A stretch of DNA of 5,985 nucleotides from Bacteroidia bacterium. GTDB taxonomy: Bacteria > Bacteroidota > Bacteroidia > Bacteroidales > Azobacteroidaceae. Of the stretch, positions 1 to 5,985 are shown piece after piece. The position numbers and the translations under genes were made by a program. The stretch lies in contig BNWW01000095.1 of NCBI GenBank assembly GCA_025999115.1, forward strand, positions 1 through 5,985. Reading direction: 5' to 3'. The notes below the pieces were generated by a model. That model did not search any database. It was given only the letters and a program-made list of their open reading frames with translations, and had not been told where the DNA came from. Within the stretch, counting starts at the first letter, position 1, and the number at the start of each line of letters is the position of its first letter.

Positions 1-17
1 TACGGTTATGAAAATCC

Positions 18-31
18 CGCCCTTTCGGGCG
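18..31. repeat. short GC-rich hairpin
   Basis: The arms CGCCC (18-22) and GGGCG (27-31) are perfectly complementary around a TTTC loop. The hairpin lies in non-coding sequence at the left edge and is followed by AT-rich DNA. With no T-run it is not a convincing terminator. It may belong to the same dispersed repeat as the hairpin at 73-97, but that is inference. Confidence 0.35.
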
Positions 32-70
32 ACAGGCAAAATATCCGATAATCATAATTTATTATTTCCG

Positions 71-104
71 GATTGCTTCGGGCTTACGCCCTCGCAAGGA
101 CGAT
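71..104. repeat. REP-like dispersed palindrome
   Basis: This is an imperfect inverted repeat: TTGC (73-76) pairs with GCAA (94-97) and GGGC (80-83) pairs with GCCC (88-91), around a TTAC loop. The wording closely resembles the TTGCTTCGGGC...GCCCTCGCAA repeat that occurs in many copies in numerous unrelated bacterial genomes, usually between genes. That resemblance is from memory, and copy number in this genome cannot be seen. It lies 77 bp upstream of the likely start of the first pseudogene, so it is probably intergenic filler, not a site belonging to that gene. Confidence 0.5.
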
Positions 105-180
105 ATGCGACAATTTGAAATGCACCCTCCCCAATGGCAGGAAGACACAATAACCCGACCGTATAATATATCATACCGCT

Positions 181-870
181 ATGCGCAAAATACTATTTGC
201 ACTACTAACAGTACTCTATATGCAGGTTGGACTACAGATAGCAGGCAATTGGGTGTCGTTCCTTACAATACAATGCAAATGCTAACGGTTGACAACAATA
301 ACACCTCTACTAACGGTATAAGATGGTATCTTGCAGGTGCACAGAGCGGTACTGCGAATACACAAAACGGCTCCGCAAATAGTGCAGGCGGCAGTTCCCG
401 TTCATTTACCGGAGATATTACGGACTGAATATTCAAAGCAAAACCATATACAAGGCGCAGGTAACAAACTATACGGATATGGTAAATCTGGCAGTGAATA
501 TGAGCGAATACCTTTATGCTATGGTTTCTTCCGACGAGAATTTTATTCCCGCCAATACCAAATATATACCCAATCAAAAGCGGCAGCGGCGTTTTACCGA
601 CACTCTCCTACGCAGGCAATCCCCAAAATGCCTTTTATACCATTGCAGGCAGCTGGGTAGATGCATCGCTTGCATTAGACAGCATGAACTGGTTGTACAA
701 CAATAAATTGAACATCATCAACTACGGCGGAACAGATGCGCTTGACATCGACAGTTTGCTGATTCCGGGATCAAAAACCCTGAAATTCAGGGCTACCGCA
801 GTGCTTGATAAAACTGCTCCGGAGGGAAAGTACGACAATCGCGCCTCCATCGTTTATCATAAATTAGTGC
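181..870 (+). pseudogene. frameshifted remnant of an exported/surface protein
   Basis: A likely start at 181 opens with MRKILFALLTVLYMQV, a basic then hydrophobic stretch that looks like a signal peptide; this frame stops at 283-285. Protein-like sequence continues in a second frame (about 250-425, including PYNTMQMLTVDNNN and NGIRWYLAGAQSG), moves to a third after one apparently lost base near 425 (LNIQSKTIYKAQVTNYTDMV), and returns after one extra A in the run 576-579 (SGSGVLPTLSYAGNPQNAFY through ASIVYHKLV). Composition rich in Asn, Ser, Thr and Tyr fits a secreted Bacteroidetes surface protein. I recognise no named domain. The reading breaks off near 857-875, where an opposite-strand gene fragment begins, so the 3' end is missing. 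Sequencing error could cause single shifts, but at least three shifts plus truncation favour a true pseudogene. Confidence 0.6.
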
Positions 871-1985
871 AAACTAAGCCCGAAAAGCAAATGCCGCTGT
901 CGCTGGAGTTGTAGAAGGTCCAGCTCCATGCGGTCATAACACCAGGAGCGACCCACGTACTACTCCAATAGGTGTTCTGAGTCAGCCCGTAAGAAGCCTG
1001 GTTGTCATGCAAATTCAGCAATTCGGCAATATTAGGCAAACGCCATCCGTCACCCTTGGCAGCACACGCTGCTGTGGCCTCATTCCAGCCGGCATGGGAA
1101 AGGTCGCTGCTGTCAAGCAACAAGCTACCTCCCGCAGCGGAAAACCCATAACCACTTTTTAATTCCGCAAAAGTTGTAGCATCTGAAAAATTCGAAGCTG
1201 CAGGGCCGGAATAAACACCATTGGCAACTGTATAGTTGACAGGTGCAGGTGGTGGTACAGCATCAATAGTTACAGCATCCGAACTTGCTTTGGATGTACC
1301 ATTTCCGCAGGTATTACTGGCATAAACCGTAATATCTCCGGCCGCTATCGTTCCTTGCGAGCTTGATAGATGTCGTATTCGTATAATCACTGCTTGTACC
1401 GCATGTATTTTGTGCATTTACCTTGATGCCGCTCGAAATTGTTCCCGCAGTTTTAGCAATTAAAGTTATTGTGCGAAGTGTTGCATCGCCGCTAACCTGA
1501 AAATTACTTGGAATTGTCCAATTGTATTGGACAGGAACCGCACCACCGGTTGTAACTTCGGGAGTGGCAGTAGCGGTAATACTTTCATTCAATTTAATAT
1601 TTGATGTCTTCGAAAACGAAATGCCGGTCGGAACTGCTGGTTTCGACGTACAAACCTTGACATGAATATTAACCGATTGGAGAAAATTACCGTCCAAACT
1701 CACAATGTTTAACACTGCATCTCCGATGGACAAGCCCGTAACAGTACATTGGGTCATAGTGGAAGATGCTATTTGAGCATGACCGCCCGGACTGCTCAAT
1801 GTCCAACTTACACCCTGATAACTTGCAGTAGGTGGTGTAAAATTGGAAACAGTGAACGTTTGAGTTCCGCCGGTGTAAATATCTACATCCGCAGCGCTAG
1901 GCGTTACATCAAATCCAACTACCTTAATATCGGCTGTAACAGTTGATTTAACAGGAGCCCATGCCGTACCATTCCAATGTGGAGC
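857..1985 (-). pseudogene. Ig-like/DUF1566 surface protein fragment, frameshifted
   Basis: Read leftward on the minus strand, coding sequence enters near 1985 (PHWNGTAWAPVKSTVTADIK), with no start codon or signal peptide. It passes through Ser/Thr-rich, beta-strand-like segments with conserved VNAQNTCG and VYASNTCG repeats, typical of bacterial Ig-like or PKD-like modules in Bacteroidetes adhesins. After a proline hinge (AVPPPAPVNYTV) comes a DUF1566 / Fibrobacter-type paralogous domain, recognised by WNEATAACAAKGDGWRLPNI, then AELLNLHDN and YWSSTW. One extra base near 1363-1364 (plus coordinates) shifts the frame between TTSI and SSQGTIAAGD. The domain ends at CTNL followed by a stop, without the VRCVR-like ending I expect of the family, so the C-terminus is also cut. 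The intact parent would have been a large cell-surface or secreted protein. It is truncated at both ends and certainly non-functional here. Confidence 0.75.
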
Positions 1986-2633
1986 AGAGACATGGAATGA
2001 TATTGAGAATTATGGTAAGGCAAAAGAGTCCTGGTTGAAACACTATCTTCGTTTGCCCAACGGCATCCCCTCTCACGACACGTTTAACCGATTTTTTAGT
2101 GCGTTAGATCCGGAGGCGTTTGAGCAAGCGTTTTTATCATGGATAAAAGACATCTCAGAGTTAACGGACGGCGATGTGATCAGCATAGATGGAAAAACTC
2201 TTTGTGGCTGTCGAATTGAACAGCGAAAATGTACGCTCTATAATGATCTTTCGTTTATTGACAACGCCTCAGCATGGAAAAATCTGACAGCGATAGTAAA
2301 AATAAAAGCCACTCGCTACATCAAATCAAGTGGGAAAGAAGAAAAAGAGGTGAGGATATATATTACCAGCTCTAAAGAAACTGCTCAGATAATCGGTTCA
2401 GGTGCCCGGTCGCATTGGGGCATTGAAAATAATCTGCATTGGCAATTGGATGTTTCATTCAATGAAGATGAGAGCCGAAAAAGAGAAGGATATACTGCCC
2501 AAAAATTTTCACTCTTAATCGAATTGCCCTCAATCTAATAAAACACGAACAATCGAAAAAGAGGAGTATAAAAGGAAAAAGACTGGATGCAGGGTGGAAT
2601 AATGATTATTTATTGAAAATCCTAATAAATTAA
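1978..2633 (+). pseudogene. ISAs1-family DDE transposase, truncated and internally deleted
   Basis: Readable protein starts in mid-sequence with CGAETWNDIENYGKAK and continues through LPNGIPSHDTFNRFF, a hallmark of ISAs1 (DDE_Tnp_1-associated) transposases. The first catalytic Asp is present in ISIDGKT (codon about 2188). Immediately after KTLCGC the sequence jumps to RIEQRKC, which in full-length relatives lies roughly 100 residues later; the segment with the second catalytic Asp (usually in a TIDAMG-like motif) and the KGNQ motif is gone. The catalytic Glu region survives (HWGIENNLHWQLDV, Glu at about 2425). One base lost in an A-run near 2517 makes the frame stop at 2536-2538; shifting it restores the usual ending NRIALNLIKHEQSKKR to GWNNDYLLKIL, stop at 2631-2633. 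About 218 codons remain of a family usually near 370. Without the second Asp the protein cannot transpose. Confidence 0.85.
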
Positions 2634-2634
2634 G

Positions 2635-2648
2635 ATGCGTTTGCCCTG
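2635..2648 (+). repeat. right terminal inverted repeat of the ISAs1-type element
   Basis: ATGCGTTTGCCCTG lies one base after the restored transposase stop codon. It has the TTTGCCCTG ending I associate with ISAs1-family termini, with the outer end at 2648. The partner left repeat is not in the window. Confidence 0.7.
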
Positions 2649-2665
2649 AAGATTATGACTTCAAG

Positions 2666-2697
2666 TTTGTTTTCTAAAATAAATTTTCCTACCTTTG
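2666..2697 (+). promoter_or_regulatory. Bacteroidetes-type promoter of the yceD operon
   Basis: A TTTG box at 2666-2669 and TACCTTTG at 2690-2697 match the -33 TTTG and -7 TAnnTTTG elements of the Bacteroidetes housekeeping sigma factor, with a 20-bp spacer in the usual range. Transcription would start near 2702-2706, leaving a leader of about 20 nt before the TTG start of yceD. The promoter lies in the 89-bp gap between the IS remnant and yceD and is the only convincing one upstream of the five-gene cluster. The match is seen directly; use in vivo is inferred. Confidence 0.8.
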
Positions 2698-2722
2698 CGG
2701 GGTTTTCTTAAAATTTACCGGT

Positions 2723-3301
2723 TTGGGCAGATTTGATACATATAAAGTTGATTTAAAAGGGATGCAACAGAGTTCGGAAACTCGTGAGTATCTGTTGGAT
2801 AATCAATTCTTTGCGAACATCGACAACGAAGATGTCCAAAAAGGAAAAGTGAAAGTAACGCTCACGATTACAAAAAACGCCGGCGGGTTTCAAATGAATT
2901 TTACGTTAAACGGAACGATTGTCATTCCCTGCGACCGCTGTTTGGACGATATGGATTATCCGGTCGATTCCACCGCCCGTTTGATGGTAAAATTCGGAAA
3001 AGATTATTCCGAAGAAAGCGACGAAGTGGTCATCATTCCCGAAAAGGAAGGTGTAATCAACCTGGCGTGGTTTTTGTATGAATTTGTAGTGCTGTCGATT
3101 TCGATTAAACATGTCCACGCACCCGGCAAATGCAACAAGCAAATGCAGGCCAAGTTGAAAAAACATTCGGCTAAATCGACCGAAGAGGACGATGATAGCT
3201 ACGCAATGGAAAACGACGAAGCAATTATCGTTCATGACGATGACAACACAACTCCCATCGATCCGCGTTGGGATGCGTTGAAAGACTTGAAAGAGAACTA
3301 A
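2723..3301 (+). CDS. yceD: YceD/DUF177 family protein
   Basis: This 192-residue protein belongs to the DUF177 (YceD) family, encoded beside rpmF in most bacteria and linked in other organisms to 23S rRNA metabolism and ribosome assembly; its biochemical activity is not well defined. Signs of the family are the central IPCDRCLDDM with paired Cys70 and Cys73, the KFGKDY segment after it, a third Cys137 in the HAPGKCNKQM region, an acidic low-complexity stretch (about 154-175) and the conserved ending PIDPRWDALKDLKEN. No signal peptide or membrane segment is seen, so it is cytoplasmic. I keep the TTG start because GRFDTYKVDLK resembles the N-terminus of Bacteroidales homologues and lies about 20 nt after the predicted transcription start; the next in-frame ATG (2762) would remove 13 residues. 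It is first in the operon, 24 bp before rpmF. Confidence 0.85.
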   Translation: MGRFDTYKVDLKGMQQSSETREYLLDNQFFANIDNEDVQKGKVKVTLTITKNAGGFQMNFTLNGTIVIPCDRCLDDMDYPVDSTARLMVKFGKDYSEESDEVVIIPEKEGVINLAWFLYEFVVLSISIKHVHAPGKCNKQMQAKLKKHSAKSTEEDDDSYAMENDEAIIVHDDDNTTPIDPRWDALKDLKEN

Positions 3302-3325
3302 ATATCAATTTAAAATATAATAAAA

Positions 3326-3520
3326 ATGGCACATCCTAAACGAAGAGTCGGAAAGACCCGGAGAGACAAAAGAAGAACGCACGATAAAGCCGTGCTGCCC
3401 CAAATCGCATTAGACCCCACCACCGGCGAATATCATTTGTATCATCGCGCTCATTGGTACGAAGGCAAGTTGTATTATAAAGGTAAAGTTATTATCGATA
3501 AAGCCGAAGCAACTGCTTGA
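3326..3520 (+). CDS. rpmF: 50S ribosomal protein L32, cysteine-free form
   Basis: This 64-residue basic protein is bL32 of the large ribosomal subunit. The N-terminus [20 protein letters not shown] is diagnostic: Pro4-Lys-Arg-Arg and the Arg/Lys-rich tail bind 23S rRNA. Many L32 proteins carry a CxxC...CxxC zinc ribbon after this tail. Here the region reads [20 protein letters not shown] and then KLYYKGK; there is no Cys anywhere, so this is a zinc-independent (C-minus) form. The following part ([10 protein letters not shown]) aligns well, so this is not a frameshift. C-minus paralogues in some bacteria are induced under zinc limitation, but this copy sits in the standard operon with no visible Zur operator, so it is more likely the regular copy. 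The 24-nt leader is AT-rich without a Shine-Dalgarno motif. The stop lies 2 bp before the fabH ATG, suggesting coupling. Confidence 0.95.
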   Translation: MAHPKRRVGKTRRDKRRTHDKAVLPQIALDPTTGEYHLYHRAHWYEGKLYYKGKVIIDKAEATA

Positions 3521-3522
3521 CA

Positions 3523-4527
3523 ATGAGCCAATTTAACGCTGTTATCACAGCCATCGGCGGATATGTTCCCAATTATCGTTTAACGAATGAAGAACTCTCT
3601 GCGATGGTCAATACTTCCGATGAATGGATTACGAAACGAATTGGAATCAAAGAGCGAAGAATCCTCAAACCGGAAGAAGGCAAGGGCATTTCCTATTTAG
3701 CCCTTAAAGCGATCGAAAATATGCAGAAAAAACACCGTTTCAATCCCTTGGAAATTGAAGCGGTAATTTTTGCTACCTCTACGCCTGATTATCCGCTTCC
3801 GAATACGGCCTCGATTGTAGCTGCGCAAACCGGTATGACACGCGCATTTTGTTTCGATGTAGAAGCCGCGTGCAGTGGATTTATCTATGCCTTGGAAATT
3901 GCCAATGCGTTCATCACGTGCGGTAAGTATAAGAAGATCATGGTTATAGCGGGCGATCAACTTTCTGTTGTTACCGATTATACCGACCGGAATACTTGCC
4001 CCATCTTTGCCGATGGTTGCGGTTGCGCCCTCGTGGAACAGACTACCGAAGAAATCGGTATCATCGATTCCATTATGTGCGCCGACGGCAGTACACCCGA
4101 ACATTTGCATCAATACGGCGGCGGCTCGGTCAATCCGGCCTCGCACGAATCGGTCGATCAACGGTTGCATTACATTTGGCAGGAAGGCAAAGTGGTGTTC
4201 AAACACGCCGTATCAAGTATGGTCGATGCTTGCGACCAATTAGTAAAACGCAATCAATTGGACAAAGATTCGATCGATTGGGTGGTTCCACATCAAGCCA
4301 ATCTGCGCATTATCGATTCGGTAGTCAATTATTTGGGCGCTTCACACGAAAAAGTAATGATCAACATCGAACGCTACGGCAATACCAGCGCCGCCAGCAT
4401 TCCTCTCTGTTTATGGGATTGGGAATCGCAATTGAAAAAAGGCGATCGCATTATCTTGACGGCTTTCGGCGCCGGATTCACTTGGGGAGCCATTTACCTG
4501 AAATGGGGCTACAACACGAATGCATAA
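3523..4527 (+). CDS. fabH: 3-oxoacyl-ACP synthase III (KAS III)
   Basis: FabH performs the first condensation of type II fatty-acid synthesis, joining an acyl-CoA primer (acetyl-CoA or, in species with branched lipids, branched acyl-CoA) to malonyl-ACP in the cytoplasm. The 334-residue product has the thiolase fold signature and full catalytic triad: Cys117 in DVEAACSGFIYAL, His257 in VVPHQANLRII and Asn287 in ERYGNTSAASIPL. N-terminal TSDEWITKRIGIKERR and C-terminal GAGFTWGAIYLKW are also typical. The usual FGDGAGA-like glycine loop reads FADGCGCALVE (162-172), with two cysteines in place of small residues; this is a variation, not a loss of a catalytic residue. I chose the ATG at 3523; an in-frame TTG at 3517 would overlap the rpmF stop and adds only two residues. 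The 3' end overlaps era by 8 bp. Primer preference cannot be read from the sequence. Confidence 0.95.
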   Translation: MSQFNAVITAIGGYVPNYRLTNEELSAMVNTSDEWITKRIGIKERRILKPEEGKGISYLALKAIENMQKKHRFNPLEIEAVIFATSTPDYPLPNTASIVAAQTGMTRAFCFDVEAACSGFIYALEIANAFITCGKYKKIMVIAGDQLSVVTDYTDRNTCPIFADGCGCALVEQTTEEIGIIDSIMCADGSTPEHLHQYGGGSVNPASHESVDQRLHYIWQEGKVVFKHAVSSMVDACDQLVKRNQLDKDSIDWVVPHQANLRIIDSVVNYLGASHEKVMINIERYGNTSAASIPLCLWDWESQLKKGDRIILTAFGAGFTWGAIYLKWGYNTNA

Positions 4528-5401
4528 ATCGGGCTTCGTAAATATTGTCGGCAATCCGAATGTTGGAAAATCTACTTTGACCAACCTCTTAGTCGGCGAA
4601 AAACTTTCGATCATTACCTCCAAAGCGCAAACCACGCGCCACCGCATTATGGGCATCGTGAATACCGAAAACGTTCAAATCGTGTATTCCGATACGCCGG
4701 GAGTGCTTCGACCCAATTACAAATTGCAAGAAAATATGCTAGCGTTTTCCGAATCGGCTTTGGATGACGCCGACGTGCTATTGTATGTTACCGATACCGT
4801 CGAAAAAATCGAAAAAAACGATTTTTTTCTTCAAAAAGTAGCGAAAGCGCAATCACCTATTTTGCTGATTATCAACAAAATCGATCTTTCCAATCAAAAA
4901 GATTTGGAAGAGAAAGTCGCCGAATGGCAAAACATTCTTCCGCAAGCCGAAATCATTCCATTGTCGGCAACTAATAAATTCAATATCAATTATTTACAAA
5001 AACGAATAGAAGAACTACTGCCCGAATCACCCCCCTATTTCGAAAAAGATGCGCTGACCGATCGTCCCGCACGATTTTTCGTAACCGAAATTATCCGCGA
5101 AAAAATCTTATTGTATTACCAAAAGGAAATTCCGTATTCGGTGGAAGTGGTAGTCGAGCAATTCGATGAAAAAGAGCAACTTATCAACATCAAAGCCTTG
5201 ATTGTGGTCGAACGCGATTCACAAAAAGGTATTCTGATCGGCGACCGCGGCCAAGCCCTCAAAAAAGTCGGTTCCATGGCGCGCAAAGACATCGAACGTT
5301 TTTTCGACAAAAAAGTCTTCCTCGAAATGTTTGTCAAAGTTGAAAAAGACTGGCGCAATCGCGATAATCTGCTGCGACAATTCGGTTACCGTCCGGATTA
5401 A
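4520..5401 (+). CDS. era: GTPase Era, 16S rRNA-binding assembly factor
   Basis: Era is an essential GTPase that binds the 3' end of 16S rRNA and promotes 30S subunit maturation, cycling between cytoplasm and membrane. The 293-residue protein has normal length and all motifs: G1 GNPNVGKST (11-19), G2 around QTTRHR (37-42), G3 DTPG (58-61), G4 NKID (119-122) and G5 SAT (149-151). The C-terminal KH RNA-binding domain follows (about 200-280) with its GxxG loop as IGDRG (240-244), then the family ending around FVKVEKDWRNR. The ATG at 4520 lies inside the last codons of fabH (8-bp overlap), and residues 5-19 match the normal Era start (SGFVNIVGNPNVGKS), so the start is secure. In many Bacteroidales der follows era; here recX does, after 22 bp. 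Confidence 0.97.
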   Translation: MHKSGFVNIVGNPNVGKSTLTNLLVGEKLSIITSKAQTTRHRIMGIVNTENVQIVYSDTPGVLRPNYKLQENMLAFSESALDDADVLLYVTDTVEKIEKNDFFLQKVAKAQSPILLIINKIDLSNQKDLEEKVAEWQNILPQAEIIPLSATNKFNINYLQKRIEELLPESPPYFEKDALTDRPARFFVTEIIREKILLYYQKEIPYSVEVVVEQFDEKEQLINIKALIVVERDSQKGILIGDRGQALKKVGSMARKDIERFFDKKVFLEMFVKVEKDWRNRDNLLRQFGYRPD

Positions 5402-5423
5402 AAAACAAAAACTCCGTAAAACA

Positions 5424-5879
5424 ATGAAATCAACGACATACGAACAAGCCTTACATCAATTAGCGACCTATTGCAGTCGCACCGAACATTGTTCGTTCGA
5501 TCTTCGTCAAAAAATGACGAATTGGGAAATCAATCCTTCCGATCAGGAAAAAATCATTCAACGGCTTCAAAAAGAAGGTTTTTTGAGTAACGAACGCTTT
5601 TGTAACGCTTTTGTGAAAGACAAATCACGTTTCAATAAATGGGGTTCCCGTAAAATCCGTTACGAATTGATGAAAAAACAAATCCCACAAAACCTGATTC
5701 AAGAAGCACTTCAATTGATTGATTCACAGGAAAGTACAGAGCAATTAAAACAACTCTTGGAGCAGAAGCGCAAAACGGTAAAAGGCGCCAACGACTACGA
5801 AATCAATCAAAAATTAATCCGGTTTGCTGTTGGTCGAGGATTCGACGTAGAGGCCATTTCCCGGATATTAGGCCAATAG
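5424..5879 (+). CDS. recX: RecX family regulatory protein
   Basis: RecX binds RecA and usually limits filament extension and recombinase activity, in the cytoplasm. The 151-residue product is entirely helical in character and fits three RecX-type three-helix repeats: YEQALHQLATYCSRTEHCSFDLRQKM (residues 6-31, first repeat), then the signature LQKEGFLSNERFCNAFVKDK near 48-67 followed by WGSRKIRYELMKKQI (73-87), and a C-terminal repeat ending KLIRFAVGRGFDVEAISRIL. The ATG at 5424 is preferred; the frame is open upstream to 5331, but that part lies within era and lacks family resemblance. The gene follows era by 22 bp without a visible promoter and ends 11 bp before a strong terminator, so it is probably the last gene of the operon. 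No SOS box was seen. No recA is in the window. Confidence 0.88.
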   Translation: MKSTTYEQALHQLATYCSRTEHCSFDLRQKMTNWEINPSDQEKIIQRLQKEGFLSNERFCNAFVKDKSRFNKWGSRKIRYELMKKQIPQNLIQEALQLIDSQESTEQLKQLLEQKRKTVKGANDYEINQKLIRFAVGRGFDVEAISRILGQ

Positions 5880-5890
5880 TGTTCCAATAA

Positions 5891-5922
5891 AAAACCCCGT
5901 CAGAGTTATCTGACGGGGTTTT
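5891..5922. terminator. bidirectional intrinsic terminator
   Basis: The arms AAAACCCCGTCAGA (5891-5904) and its exact reverse complement (5909-5922) form a perfect 14-bp stem with a GTTA loop. The outer A/T pairs provide a U-run in both directions, TTTT rightward and a longer run ending TTTTTTATT leftward. It therefore ends the operon after recX on the plus strand and the 5S rRNA-containing operon arriving on the minus strand. Confidence 0.93.
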
Positions 5923-5929
5923 ACAAAAA

Positions 5930-5985
5930 GTGGCGGCTACCTACTCTCCCACAAATACGCAGTACCATCGGCGCTATCGGGCTTA
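5930..5985 (-). rRNA. rrf: 5S ribosomal RNA, 3' half (cut by window edge)
   Basis: On the minus strand this reads TAAGCCCGATAGCGCCGATG, then GTACTGCGTATTTGTGGGAG and AGTAGGTAGCCGCCA, the conserved 3' half of 5S rRNA with the GCGCCGATGGTACTGC and GGGAGAGTAGGT blocks. The mature 3' end lies near 5930, give or take a few bases; the 5' half lies beyond the window. A 5S gene usually ends an rRNA operon, so 23S and 16S genes probably lie further right, transcribed toward this window and stopped by the terminator at 5891-5922. Confidence 0.93.

Larger units (their letters stand above)
1978..2648 (+). mobile_element. ISAs1-family insertion sequence remnant, left end missing
   Basis: The remnant contains the C-terminal part of an ISAs1-family transposase, followed two bases after its stop by a right terminal inverted repeat (2635-2648). 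The left end is absent: transposase coding begins abruptly in mid-protein at about 1978, directly against the minus-strand surface-protein fragment, and I found no matching left repeat (CAGGGCAAACGCAT) upstream. A target-site duplication therefore cannot be assigned; bases after 2648 (AAGATTATGA) are one half of a possible one. With no left end, no middle of the transposase and a C-terminal frameshift, the element cannot move by itself. Its right end sits 17 bp from the -33 box of the yceD promoter. Confidence 0.85.

Noticed and set aside
162..167. TATAAT as a promoter for the gene starting at 181
   Set aside because: It is an E. coli-type -10 only; no Bacteroidetes TAnnTTTG/TTTG pair is present, the spacing to the start is very short, and the area is AT-rich.
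331..660. Possible 109-residue gene
   Set aside because: Most of the translation is low-quality; the plausible protein segments lie in the other two frames and join into one frameshifted gene.
1749..1946. Short plus-strand frame within the surface-protein fragment
   Set aside because: The minus strand here codes a clear Ig-like protein sequence, so this frame is a shadow.
1..2650. Searched for CRISPR repeats, tRNAs or a hidden RNA element in the degraded half
   Set aside because: No regularly spaced repeats, cloverleaf or conserved RNA motif was seen; the stretch is accounted for by broken genes and short hairpins.
2906..3235. Minus-strand frame inside yceD
   Set aside because: Antisense shadow of a recognised DUF177 gene, with no start signal or family features.
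3697..4206. Long open frame on the minus strand inside fabH
   Set aside because: It lies wholly within a clear fabH gene, has no recognisable motif and is explained by codon composition of the plus strand.
3996..4541. Long plus-strand frame overlapping fabH and era
   Set aside because: Arg/Ser-rich translation with no family resemblance; it is an alternate-frame shadow of fabH.
5331..5423. Upstream extension of recX to an earlier start
   Set aside because: It would lie inside the era 3' end and adds residues unlike RecX; the ATG at 5424 fits the family start.

Overview
The window looks like chromosomal DNA of a member of the Bacteroidetes, most likely order Bacteroidales. Three things suggest this: the promoter at 2666-2697 matches the TTTG / TAnnTTTG signal typical of that phylum; the gene order is yceD-rpmF-fabH-era; and gene leaders are AT-rich without clear Shine-Dalgarno sequences. 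Genus and species cannot be read from the sequence.

The window has two contrasting halves. Positions 1-2648 are a graveyard of broken, spliced sequence. From left to right it holds two short GC-rich hairpins (the second resembles a widespread dispersed repeat), a plus-strand exported-protein remnant with several frameshifts (about 181-870), and a minus-strand remnant of an Ig-like/DUF1566 surface protein (about 1985-857) that meets the first tail to tail. Last comes the 3' part of an ISAs1-family insertion sequence (about 1978-2648), which keeps its right terminal repeat but has lost its left end and the middle of its transposase.

Positions 2649-5985 are intact and compact. A well-formed promoter lies just beyond the IS end and appears to drive yceD (DUF177), rpmF (ribosomal protein L32), fabH (3-oxoacyl-ACP synthase III), era (ribosome-assembly GTPase) and recX (RecA modulator). 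Gaps are 24 bp or less, fabH starts 2 bp after rpmF, and era overlaps fabH by 8 bp, so a single transcript with translational coupling is likely. The operon joins ribosome production (YceD, L32, Era) to initiation of fatty-acid synthesis (FabH), a linkage known in many bacteria; recX is the less expected last member. A perfect 14-bp-stem terminator separates recX from the 3' half of a 5S rRNA gene on the opposite strand, so the operon converges on an rRNA operon lying beyond the window.

I found no CRISPR array, tRNA, riboswitch or clear new biological system. The points most worth a second look are the L32 that lacks all four zinc-ligand cysteines, the layered wreckage immediately upstream of an essential operon, and the internally deleted transposase.
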